A DNA stretch of 64,000 nt from Nevskia sp964451925 (GTDB lineage Bacteria; Pseudomonadota; Gammaproteobacteria; Nevskiales; Nevskiaceae): the NCBI GenBank assembly GCA_964451925.1, contig CAYVKA010000017.1:16277-80276 (forward strand), in the 5' to 3' direction. Every line of letters starts with the position of its first letter. The first letter of the stretch is position 1. Both the position numbers and the translations under genes were made by a program. A model generated the notes under the pieces. That model was not told the origin of the DNA. It made no database searches and saw nothing but the letters and a program-made list of their open reading frames with translations. Positions 1 to 7,949 of this stretch are shown in pieces.

Positions 1-1
1 C

Positions 2-673
2 CTCTGGCATATCATGAAGATCTATTCTGCTTATGGGGTACGAGATTTTATTATCTGCCTTGGATATAAGGGCTACATCATAAAAGAGTACTTCGCCAAT
101 TACTTTCTTCACATGTCCGATGTCACCATCGATCTGGCCTGCAATAAGATAGAGATGCACAACAACAATGCAGAGCCATGGCGTGTGACCCTGGTTGATA
201 CTGGTGCCGATACTATGACCGGTGGCCGTTTGCTGCGTGTACGGGAGCATCTTGGAGACGAAGAAGATTTCTACTTTACCTATGGCGATGGGCTAAGCGA
301 CGCGAATATTGCCGATGTTCTCAAATTCCACAAAACTCACGGCAAGCTCGTCACGCTTACTGGCGCGCTTCCGCCTACCCGCTTCGGCGTACTTGCGATG
401 GACGATGATCGGGTAGTGTCTTTCAAAGAGAAGCCGAGCGGCGCAGAAGGCTGGATCAATGGTGGCTTCTTCGTGCTTTCCCCCAAAGTCATTGACTTTA
501 TTGCCGATGACAGCACTGTATGGGAGCGCGATCCCCTGGAGAAGTTGTCCGGCCTCGGAGAGGTCCTGGCGTACAAACATTCGGGCTTTTGGCAGCCCAT
601 GGACACGCTGCGAGACAAGAACTACCTGGAAGCCTTGTGGCAGTCCGGCAAAGCGCCTTGGAAAGTCTGGTGA
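2..673 (+). CDS. rfbF: Glucose-1-phosphate cytidylyltransferase, 5' end cut by window edge
   Basis: This enzyme makes CDP-glucose from CTP and glucose-1-phosphate, the first step towards CDP-3,6-dideoxyhexoses. The reading frame is open from base 2, where the codons read L-W-H-I-M-K-I-Y-S-A-Y-G, matching the internal LWHIMKIYSAYG motif of RfbF. Only the N-terminal nucleotide-binding part (about 30 residues) is therefore missing. The rest has the family's order: GYKGYIIKEYFANYF, the metal/sugar region around YGDGLSD, and the INGGFFV motif. The stop overlaps the GTG start of the next gene, so the two are translationally coupled. The ATG at 14 is internal and not the true start. Identity is confident from sequence and from the rfbG and rfbH neighbours. 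Confidence 0.93.
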   Translation, partial: LWHIMKIYSAYGVRDFIICLGYKGYIIKEYFANYFLHMSDVTIDLACNKIEMHNNNAEPWRVTLVDTGADTMTGGRLLRVREHLGDEEDFYFTYGDGLSDANIADVLKFHKTHGKLVTLTGALPPTRFGVLAMDDDRVVSFKEKPSGAEGWINGGFFVLSPKVIDFIADDSTVWERDPLEKLSGLGEVLAYKHSGFWQPMDTLRDKNYLEALWQSGKAPWKVW

Positions 674-1743
674 CTCCCGCCTTTTGGCAAGGCAAGCGAG
701 TATTTCTGACAGGCCATACCGGCTTCAAGGGGGGCTGGCTTGCAATTTGGCTCAACCAGCTGGGCGCAGGCGTCACCGGATACTCCCTACCGCCACCAAC
801 CGATCCGAGCCTTTTCAGGGCGGCTGGAATTAACGAGTTTGTTCACACCATATCTGGTGATGTACGGGATTTGAACCATCTCGTCGATGTCATGCAACAG
901 GCTGAGCCCGAGATTGTTTTCCACCTGGCCGCACAGTCCCTCGTGCGCCAAGCGTACAGAAGTCCGGTTGACACGTACGCATCCAATGTCATGGGCACCG
1001 TCCACCTGCTTGAAGCGGTGCGGATGTGCAAATCAGTCCGTGCTGTGGTTGTTATTACGAGTGACAAGTGCTACGAGAATCGCGAGTGGCTTTGGGGTTA
1101 TCGTGAGAATGAACCGATGGGGGGGCGGGATCCGTATAGCAGCAGCAAGGGCTGTGCTGAGTTGGTGACATCCGCCTATCGTCAATCCTACTTCCACCCC
1201 CGGCAATACCAGGAGCATCGCGTCGCAATCGCCAGCGCGCGGGCGGGAAACGTAATCGGCGGTGGAGACTGGGCGGAAGACCGCCTCATTCCGGATTGTG
1301 TGCGCGCCATTGCCAAAGGTGAAGCGCTCTCCATCCGCTTTCCTCATGCGATCCGGCCGTGGCAGCATGTGCTCGAACCCCTTTCGGGTTATATGACACT
1401 TGCTCAGCGATTGATGACGGAGGGCCCGGCCTTTGCTGAAGAATGGAACTTCGGTCCCCCTGACAACGAAGCCAAATCCGTTTTGTGGCTGGTAGAGAAG
1501 TTCGCGACGCTTTGGGGCGATGGCTTTCGTTGGCATGTGGACCAAACGCCTAATTCGCACGAAGCGCATTACCTGAAGCTCGATAGCTCCAAAGCACGCA
1601 TGCATCTGCACTGGGAGGGCCGCTGGCCGCTTGTCGAAGCGCTGAGCAGAGTTGTCGATTGGCATCGTGCACATGAAGCCGGTTTGGATATGCACAAGAT
1701 ATGCCTCGAGCAAATCAAGGCTTACGAGAACACGGGGAATTGA
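670..1743 (+). CDS. rfbG: CDP-glucose 4,6-dehydratase
   Basis: This SDR enzyme converts CDP-glucose to CDP-4-keto-6-deoxyglucose with tightly bound NAD. The GTG at 670 was chosen as start because it overlaps the rfbF stop (GTGA), has a purine-rich GGAAAG stretch just upstream, and places MTPAFWQGKRVFLTGHTGFK at the N-terminus, as in known RfbG proteins. This gives 357 residues, the usual length. The NAD motif GHTGFKG is at residues 15-21 and the catalytic YSSSK at 156-160. It lies between rfbF and rfbH in the classical order for CDP-3,6-dideoxyhexose synthesis in LPS. Confidence 0.94.
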   Translation: MTPAFWQGKRVFLTGHTGFKGGWLAIWLNQLGAGVTGYSLPPPTDPSLFRAAGINEFVHTISGDVRDLNHLVDVMQQAEPEIVFHLAAQSLVRQAYRSPVDTYASNVMGTVHLLEAVRMCKSVRAVVVITSDKCYENREWLWGYRENEPMGGRDPYSSSKGCAELVTSAYRQSYFHPRQYQEHRVAIASARAGNVIGGGDWAEDRLIPDCVRAIAKGEALSIRFPHAIRPWQHVLEPLSGYMTLAQRLMTEGPAFAEEWNFGPPDNEAKSVLWLVEKFATLWGDGFRWHVDQTPNSHEAHYLKLDSSKARMHLHWEGRWPLVEALSRVVDWHRAHEAGLDMHKICLEQIKAYENTGN

Positions 1744-1746
1744 AAA

Positions 1747-3063
1747 TTGGATCGTTTACAAGATCTTCGTTCGGAGATCGCCAAGTTAGTTGTGGAATAT
1801 GCAGATCTCAGATTCTCTGATAAGGCCTTCACTGCCGGATCGACGGCAATACCACCGTCCGGCAAGGTGATTGGTGCGAAAGAGCTTCAGTATATGGTGG
1901 ATGCCTGTCTCGACGGATGGCTGACCACTGGCAGGTTCAATGATGCATTCGAAGCGCGCCTGGCGGCGTTTCTGGGGGTGAAATATGTTTCTACCGTCAA
2001 TTCAGGCTCTTCGGCCAACTTGCTGGCATTCTCAGCCCTGACCTCACCAAGGCTGGGCGAGCGCGCCATCAAGCCGGGTGACGAAATAATCGGCGTGGCC
2101 GCGGGGTTTCCGACTACTGTAAATCCCATATTGCAATTCGGTGCCGTGCCGGTCTTTGTAGATGTCGACATTCCCACATACAACATCGATCCCGACAAGG
2201 TCGAGGCGGCGATTTCAGACAAAACAAAGGGCATCATGCTCGCCCATACTCTGGGCAATCCCTATAACCTCGACGTCATTACCGGCATATGCAAGAAGTA
2301 CAAGCTTTGGTTGATCGAGGATTGCTGTGACGCGCTAGGCGCCACTTATCAAGGACGACTGGTGGGTACATTCGGGGACATTGGAACCCTCAGTTTCTAT
2401 CCGGCTCATCACATCACAATGGGCGAGGGAGGGGCCGTTTTTACGAACAACCCCGAGTTGAAGTTGATCATGGATTCATTCCGCGACTGGGGCCGCGACT
2501 GCTACTGTGCCCCAGGGAAGGACAACACCTGCGGAAAGCGTTTCTGCTGGAAGCTCGGTGATTTGCCGCGAGGCTACGACCATAAATATATCTATTCGCA
2601 CCTGGGCTACAACCTCAAGATCACCGATATGCAGGCCGCCTGTGCGCTCGCACAGATGGACCGTGCGGAAGAGTTTATCGCTGCTCGCCGCCGGAACTTT
2701 GACTTCCTGAAAGAGCGCCTGAAGACCTGCGACGAATTCCTTGTTCTGCCCGAAGCTACACCGAACAGTGATCCATCGTGGTTTGGCTTTCCTATTACCC
2801 TCAAGTCAGGGGTGAACTTTGATCGGGTCGATTTATTGACCTACCTGGATCAGCAAAAAATAGGAACCAGGCTCTTGTTTGGAGGCAACCTGATTCGCCA
2901 ACCTTATATGGCCGGACGAACTTATCGAGTGGTAGGAAATCTTGAAAATACAGAACGCATTATGAACAGTACGTTTTGGATTGGCGTCTACCCCGCTCTT
3001 AATGAGGAAAGGCTGGAGTATGTTGCCCAGCAGATCGAGCAATTCATGGGCATCGGATTCTGA
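1747..3063 (+). CDS. rfbH: CDP-4-keto-6-deoxyglucose 3-dehydrase (E1), RfbH
   Basis: This PMP-dependent iron-sulfur dehydrase removes the C3 hydroxyl of CDP-4-keto-6-deoxyglucose, working with an E3-type reductase. The protein is 438 residues, normal for the family. The diagnostic features are visible. In SFYPAHHITMGEGG the aminotransferase lysine is replaced by histidine (His221/222). The [2Fe-2S] pattern C-X57-C-X-C-X7-C is met exactly by Cys194, Cys252, Cys254 and Cys262. The start appears to be TTG three bases after the rfbG stop, preceded by GGGGAA; no better in-frame ATG preserves the conserved N-terminus. The E3 reductase partner is not in the window. Confidence 0.95.
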   Translation: MDRLQDLRSEIAKLVVEYADLRFSDKAFTAGSTAIPPSGKVIGAKELQYMVDACLDGWLTTGRFNDAFEARLAAFLGVKYVSTVNSGSSANLLAFSALTSPRLGERAIKPGDEIIGVAAGFPTTVNPILQFGAVPVFVDVDIPTYNIDPDKVEAAISDKTKGIMLAHTLGNPYNLDVITGICKKYKLWLIEDCCDALGATYQGRLVGTFGDIGTLSFYPAHHITMGEGGAVFTNNPELKLIMDSFRDWGRDCYCAPGKDNTCGKRFCWKLGDLPRGYDHKYIYSHLGYNLKITDMQAACALAQMDRAEEFIAARRRNFDFLKERLKTCDEFLVLPEATPNSDPSWFGFPITLKSGVNFDRVDLLTYLDQQKIGTRLLFGGNLIRQPYMAGRTYRVVGNLENTERIMNSTFWIGVYPALNEERLEYVAQQIEQFMGIGF

Positions 3064-3136
3064 ATGTTGCAGGCCTGCAGCGGGAAAATGCCACAAGTAT
3101 CATTGCTGCGTGCATTGAATTTACGAGAATGGTGAC

Positions 3137-4186
3137 ATGCTCGAGCATCCGCTAAAGCGCGACCTCGATTCAATTCTGGAGGCAAACGAGAATTCTTTTT
3201 TGGAGCTTCGTGGAGAGCGGATTTTTATATCGGGCGCCACTGGCTTTATCGGAAAATGGCTGCTTGAAACTTTGCTCTGGTCAAATCAGAAGCTTGCCCT
3301 GAATCTTTCGATCACTGCGCTGAGTAGGAACCCCGATATTTTTTTGCGCAGCCACCCTCGGTTTGGCGTCGATGCATGCTTGCGGTTGCTGCGCGGAGAT
3401 ATCCGTAGCTTTGAGTTTCCAAAAGGTACCTTTTCGCATGTCGTGCATGCGGCAACGGATGTCGGCAGTGTGGCTGCCGCGGCTGATCACAGGAATATTT
3501 TCGACGTGAGCGTCAGAGGCACACAGCGGCTTCTGGAATTTTGCCGTGAAAGATCTGTGGCGCGCCTACTCTTCACCAGTTCCGGAGCTGTCTATGGAGT
3601 TCAGCCTCCATCACTGGAACATACGCCGGAAACATATCTGGGAGCGCCGGATCCTACCCAGCTGAATTCCGCGTATGGAGAAGGAAAACGGGTGGCAGAA
3701 TGGCTGATCTGTGCTGAGGCCGCTGCCACTGGCATGGAGTCCAAGATAGCCAGATGCTATGCCTTTTTAGGTCCCTACATGGAACTGGATGGCCCTTTCG
3801 CAATTGGTAACTTTATTGGGGCGGCACTGGCAGGGCGGAATCTGGATATCCTTGGCGATGGCCGCCCTTTCCGCTCTTATCTGTACGCCTCGGACCTGGT
3901 GGAATGGCTGGTCACTATTTTTTTTCAGGGCAAGGCGAACACGCCCTATAACGTCGGCTCTGAAGAACCTCACACCATTCTCGAGGTCGCAGAAGCGGTC
4001 GTCAAAGCAGTCAATCCTCTACTTAAATGCGAGATCAAGGGGGTCAACAAGAACGGACCGCCTGGGCGATACGTACCGTCCGCGAGAAAGGCGAGGGAGG
4101 AATTAGGACTGATGCAGAAGGTTCCACTGCCAGTCGGCATCGAACGAACGGTGAACTGGCATCGCACCCGTATTCATCAGCCATGA
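3137..4186 (+). CDS. NAD(P)-dependent sugar epimerase/dehydratase (SDR), possible CDP-sugar 4-ketoreductase
   Basis: This is an extended SDR protein of 349 residues with the dinucleotide motif SGATGFIGKWL at about 32-42, the SSGAVYG strand at about 148-154 and the catalytic pair Tyr180/Lys184 (SAYGEGKR). Its position after rfbFGH suggests it acts on CDP-4-keto-3,6-dideoxyglucose, for instance as a 4-ketoreductase or epimerase like RfbJ or RfbS. It could equally reduce or epimerise a transketolase-modified product. The SDR fold is certain; the substrate is an inference from context. A 73-base gap separates it from rfbH on the same strand. It is as A/T-rich as its neighbours, unlike the chromosome downstream. 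Confidence 0.8.
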   Translation: MLEHPLKRDLDSILEANENSFLELRGERIFISGATGFIGKWLLETLLWSNQKLALNLSITALSRNPDIFLRSHPRFGVDACLRLLRGDIRSFEFPKGTFSHVVHAATDVGSVAAAADHRNIFDVSVRGTQRLLEFCRERSVARLLFTSSGAVYGVQPPSLEHTPETYLGAPDPTQLNSAYGEGKRVAEWLICAEAAATGMESKIARCYAFLGPYMELDGPFAIGNFIGAALAGRNLDILGDGRPFRSYLYASDLVEWLVTIFFQGKANTPYNVGSEEPHTILEVAEAVVKAVNPLLKCEIKGVNKNGPPGRYVPSARKAREELGLMQKVPLPVGIERTVNWHRTRIHQP

Positions 4187-4208
4187 ATTCTGCTAGTGAG
4201 CATCTCTT

Positions 4209-5018
4209 ATGAGTATGAGGCCGATCGACCTATCATTAAGGATTCGAAAGAAGGCTTTGCAGCTTTGCCACGAAAAGGGTGCCTCACATCTGGGGGGGGC
4301 TTTATCTGTGGCTGATGTGCTGGCAGTTCTCTATGGCGAGGTCGCGAACGTCAACCCAAAGAATCCGTCGGACGCGTCTCGCGATCGAATTTTTTTTAGC
4401 AAGGGGCATGCTTGTAGCGCGATGTACGCGGTGCTGCAGGAACTGGGATTTTACAGCGGAGTAGAAGATAAATTTGCGCAAAATGGCTCAATTTTTACCT
4501 CGCACGTCAGCCACATGGTGCCGGGAATCGAGCTTTCAACAGGCAGTTTGGGACATGCGTTACCAATTGCTGCGGGGACGGCGCTCGCTGCGAAGCGCAA
4601 AGGCGAGCGCTGGAAAATCTATACCATCCTCAGTGATGGCGAACTCGATGAGGGATCCAATTGGGAGACAATCCTGTTTGCGCCGCATCACGCGCTGGAC
4701 AATCTTGTCGTGATTGTCGATTTCAACAAAATTCAAAGCTTCGGTACGGTGGCGGAAGTACTGGCACTTGAGCCGCTGGCAAAGAAATTCGAGGCGTTCC
4801 GCTGGCGGGCAATTGAAATCGATGGTCATGATCACGCCGCGATCAGCGCCGCCTTGGCTCGGGCGGCATCGGCGTCTGACGGCATTCCCACGGCCATAGT
4901 GGCTCATACTATAAAAGGTAAAGGCGTCAGCTTCATGGAAAACAAGCTGGCATGGCACTACAAGTCTCCGAATGCCGATGAGTACCGGGCAGCGCTAGCG
5001 GAACTAGAGGGTGTATGA
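4209..5018 (+). CDS. Transketolase, N-terminal (diphosphate-binding) subunit
   Basis: This 269-residue protein covers the first ThDP domain of transketolase. SKGHA (about 64-68) supplies a conserved histidine. The ThDP-diphosphate/metal motif begins at about 142 as SDGELDEGSNWE and ends at the conserved Asn near 173 (VDFN). TGSLGH and HTIKGKGVSFME are also typical. The C-terminal half is encoded separately by the next gene, whose ATG overlaps this stop (ATGA). Split transketolases are known from archaea and some bacteria. Its place directly after rfbFGH and an SDR gene suggests transfer of a two-carbon ketol unit to a CDP-4-keto sugar rather than pentose-phosphate metabolism; that role is an inference. 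An alternative start is the ATG at 4215. Confidence 0.85.
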   Translation: MSMRPIDLSLRIRKKALQLCHEKGASHLGGALSVADVLAVLYGEVANVNPKNPSDASRDRIFFSKGHACSAMYAVLQELGFYSGVEDKFAQNGSIFTSHVSHMVPGIELSTGSLGHALPIAAGTALAAKRKGERWKIYTILSDGELDEGSNWETILFAPHHALDNLVVIVDFNKIQSFGTVAEVLALEPLAKKFEAFRWRAIEIDGHDHAAISAALARAASASDGIPTAIVAHTIKGKGVSFMENKLAWHYKSPNADEYRAALAELEGV

Positions 5019-5911
5019 GAAACGCGTTCATCAAGACGCTTGTGGAGTGCGCGCGCGTCAATGACAGCATCTTCTTCATATCCGGTGATGTCGGCTATTC
5101 CGTGGTCGAGCCTTTTGCGGAGCAGTTTCCTGATCGATTTCTCAATATTGGCATCGCCGAACAGAACATGACGGGCGTTGCAGTCGGTTTGGCCAAGGAA
5201 GGCTATAACGTCTTTACTTATTCCATTGGCAATTTCCCGACGTTACGATGTCTTGAGCAGATTCGCTACGATGTCTGCTATCACAACGCAAGCGTCAAGA
5301 TCGTGTCGGTAGGCGGTGGATTTGCTTACGGTCCGCTCGGTGCCTCTCATCATTGCACCGAAGACATTGGCATATTGAGAACGATTCCAAACATGGTGGT
5401 TTCTGCCCCCGGCGACCCGCTTGAAACATCTGCAATCGTCAGGTGGATGTGCAACGTCCCCGGCCCGGGATATCTTCGGCTAAATAAAGGGGGTGACCGC
5501 GTAATTGGTGAAATGGGAACGATATTGGTGCCTGGTGCCCCACGTGAAGTCAGGGCGGGTAGAGACCTGGCGGTGATCGCGTCCGGCGCAATCCTGGAAT
5601 ACAGCGAAGGCGCGATCGACACGCTCCTTCCCGGAGCGGCACTTTACAGTATGCCTGTTATTTCACCGATCGATGCGCTTCGCGTGGTGCAACTTGCCCG
5701 ACAATTCGAGCGCATCATTACAATTGAAGAACATCAGCTCAATTGTGGGATGGGCTCGGCAATTGTTGAGGTGGTCAGCGATGCGTACGCCGAGGGCATT
5801 CTCAATCGTGTTCCCTGTATAAAAAGAATTGCTATTCCGAATCGTTTCACAAGCGTCGCGGGAACTCAGGCCTACCTGCGCCAGATGAACGGCCTTATAT
5901 TGCAACCATAG
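5015..5911 (+). CDS. Transketolase, C-terminal (pyrimidine-binding) subunit
   Basis: This is the partner of the upstream gene, 298 residues, covering the pyrimidine-binding and C-terminal transketolase domains. IGIAEQNMTGVAVGLA carries the catalytic glutamate (Glu49) that activates ThDP. GASHHCTEDIGILR and the C-terminal ITIEEHQLNCGMGSAI are characteristic of split transketolase and DXS-like C-terminal subunits. The start ATG overlaps the stop of the N-terminal subunit, as expected for stoichiometric synthesis of a heterotetramer. It is grouped with LPS nucleotide-sugar genes, pointing to a dedicated cell-surface sugar role. The family call is strong; the substrate is unknown. Confidence 0.85.
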   Translation: MRNAFIKTLVECARVNDSIFFISGDVGYSVVEPFAEQFPDRFLNIGIAEQNMTGVAVGLAKEGYNVFTYSIGNFPTLRCLEQIRYDVCYHNASVKIVSVGGGFAYGPLGASHHCTEDIGILRTIPNMVVSAPGDPLETSAIVRWMCNVPGPGYLRLNKGGDRVIGEMGTILVPGAPREVRAGRDLAVIASGAILEYSEGAIDTLLPGAALYSMPVISPIDALRVVQLARQFERIITIEEHQLNCGMGSAIVEVVSDAYAEGILNRVPCIKRIAIPNRFTSVAGTQAYLRQMNGLILQP

Positions 5912-5937
5912 CTATTCAAGCAGGGCGGATTTACGTC

Positions 5938-6927
5938 ATGGCTTCATCCCTGTCGATACGTGAGCCAGGCTCATCGCCGCAGGGAAATTTCGACGTTTCG
6001 CGCCTGGCCGTGGTGACGGTGACCTATCAACCGGATTGTGCGCTGCTAAAGGCTCAGTTGTCGTCCCTGCCTGAATCCGCGCTCAAGATCGTAGTCGACA
6101 ATCATTCCGGCAACGATGCGCGGGCAATGCTGAGGGAGATATGCGACGCCAAGTCCCGTATCGTCCTAGTCGAGAACGAGGCCAATCAAGGGCTCCCGGC
6201 GGCCATAAATCGGGGCGTTCGGCTCGCCTTGCAGCTTCTTCCGGATTGCAGCTACTTGCTGTTGCTGGATCAGGACACTCAACCATGCGACAAAGGGGTC
6301 TTGCAACTGCTGGAATGGTACGAACGTCTTCGGCACCTCGGAAGTAACCCCGGGTGCGTTGGGCCAATGTTGGCGGATGCCGTGACTGGGCTTAAGCACG
6401 GCTTCCATCGAATGGAGGGTTGGCGTTGGGTGCGCCGTTATCCCGGTCCCGACGATCCGCCGCTTGAATGCCATAACCTGAATTGCAGCGGCACGCTGTT
6501 GAGTGCTGAAATATTCATGCGCCTGGGAGGAATGGAAGAGGATCTGTTCATCGATCATCTCGATACCGAGTGGGCATTTCGGGTGCAAGCGGCAGGTTAC
6601 CGCTTATACGGCATCCCAACGGTCAGCTTTCGCCATCAGATGGGGCAAACCAGCTGGCGCATCTGGATGGGCGGGTGGCGCATTTGGCCATACCGATCAC
6701 CGGCACGACATTTTTTTCTGTTCCGCAATGCGGTGAGATTGATGCGACGGGACTACGTCCCTATCGTATGGAAATTCTGGGCGATCCCAAAACTGGCACT
6801 GACGGTGTGCGTACACTTGGTGCTCGATCCCCAGCGATGGCGGCAGTTGCGCAGCATGACACGTGGTATTTGGGCCGGCTTTCAGCGTGAAGGAAAAGTG
6901 GACAATTCATCAAGCCGCCTCTTGTAG
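5938..6927 (+). CDS. Glycosyltransferase family 2, rhamnosyltransferase-like
   Basis: This is a 329-residue GT-A fold glycosyltransferase. VVTVTYQPD near residue 25 starts the nucleotide-binding core, LLDQDTQ is the DxD-type metal motif, and GGMEEDLFIDHLDTEWAFR is the acceptor-side motif shared with RfbN/WbbL-type rhamnosyltransferases. It probably adds a sugar to O-antigen or another surface glycan at the cytoplasmic membrane; donor and acceptor cannot be read from sequence. It closes the rfb operon 26 bases after the transketolase pair. Its last 46 bases overlap the end of the opposite-strand glycosyltransferase gene. Confidence 0.85.
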   Translation: MASSLSIREPGSSPQGNFDVSRLAVVTVTYQPDCALLKAQLSSLPESALKIVVDNHSGNDARAMLREICDAKSRIVLVENEANQGLPAAINRGVRLALQLLPDCSYLLLLDQDTQPCDKGVLQLLEWYERLRHLGSNPGCVGPMLADAVTGLKHGFHRMEGWRWVRRYPGPDDPPLECHNLNCSGTLLSAEIFMRLGGMEEDLFIDHLDTEWAFRVQAAGYRLYGIPTVSFRHQMGQTSWRIWMGGWRIWPYRSPARHFFLFRNAVRLMRRDYVPIVWKFWAIPKLALTVCVHLVLDPQRWRQLRSMTRGIWAGFQREGKVDNSSSRLL

Positions 6928-7868
6928 CTTCTGCCAAGTCGAAGCAAAGTGAAGCTGGACAGTCGTATATGCGTTGGGCGATCCGACGCCTCAAATGGCT
7001 CGAGCTTGAAGATCGGATAGTCGCGTTTGCGCAGTCCGGCCAATAGACCCTGCTTCCACGCTGTGGCGCACTCCGGTTCTACCAAGGTGATCTTCAGCCA
7101 AAGCATGATCGTTCGTATCAAGTATTCCAGACTCCAGATGCGTGCGAAACCGGAGTGGCGTTTTAGCATTGTCACTGCGTTGCGGGCCTGGAAATAGCGC
7201 CGGAACGGTGGATAGGTGCGCACATGTTTCGAAATCAGATTCAGGAATTCAATTTTGCGCAGGCGTCCGAGGCGATGCAGTACGTAGGCATTGTCGCTGC
7301 GCAAAATGAGCCAACCGCGCTTGGCCAGGCGCAGACAAAAATCAAAGTCCACCGCGTCCAGAAACAGCTGCCAGTCGAATCCCCGGATGGATTCCCAGGC
7401 CTTGATGTTTACGAGGTTTCCCGAAGTGATGACGATTTCCTTGTCCTGAGGAAAGAATACGTCGCTTCTGCGCAGGATTGGAGAATGGGTGAACGTGTCT
7501 CTGATTGCTGGAGCGGCTATCGCCACATTTTCGATTCGCGCCAGCTGGCGGAGCTTCCGTGCGGCGCCATGCGTCAGAAAGCTGTCTTGATCGAAAGTGA
7601 AGGCAAAATCGAATCCCTCGCCGCGAGCCAATTGCATGCCGATATTTAGTGCCGCTCCGACGCCTGTGTTTACCCCGAGCCGGACAATTCGCACCTGTGG
7701 AAATTTGGCAATTCTCCCCAGAACTCTCCTGAAGCCGCTTCCCGGCGTGTTGTCAATCACAAATATGGCATTCACCTGGCTTGCCAGCGCGCGGATGTTC
7801 CTGATCGTCGAGATCGCCGGCCGGTAGGTGACGACTATGGCGGCGGTATCTTTCGGCTTATTGCGCAT
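6882..7868 (-). CDS. Glycosyltransferase family 2
   Basis: This GT-A glycosyltransferase has about 328 residues. It begins with AAIVVTYRP near residue 8, carries TFDQDSFL as metal-binding motif, and has FLDAVDFDFCLRLAKRGW, the rhamnosyltransferase-like catalytic region. The ATG at 7868 is preferred because it sits just before the conserved first strand and has GGGA about nine bases upstream; an ATG at 7877 is also possible. It is convergent with the preceding glycosyltransferase and their coding ends overlap by 46 bp. The substrate is unknown; the LPS context suggests glycan assembly. Confidence 0.82.
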   Translation of the reverse strand: MRNKPKDTAAIVVTYRPAISTIRNIRALASQVNAIFVIDNTPGSGFRRVLGRIAKFPQVRIVRLGVNTGVGAALNIGMQLARGEGFDFAFTFDQDSFLTHGAARKLRQLARIENVAIAAPAIRDTFTHSPILRRSDVFFPQDKEIVITSGNLVNIKAWESIRGFDWQLFLDAVDFDFCLRLAKRGWLILRSDNAYVLHRLGRLRKIEFLNLISKHVRTYPPFRRYFQARNAVTMLKRHSGFARIWSLEYLIRTIMLWLKITLVEPECATAWKQGLLAGLRKRDYPIFKLEPFEASDRPTHIRLSSFTLLRLGRSYKRRLDELSTFPSR

Positions 7869-7949
7869 CTGCAGCATGTCCCAAGTAATCTGCAAGTCCC
7901 GGAATTGTACGATCCTCAAGAATATGCCGGATTGATTGGAACACGGATG

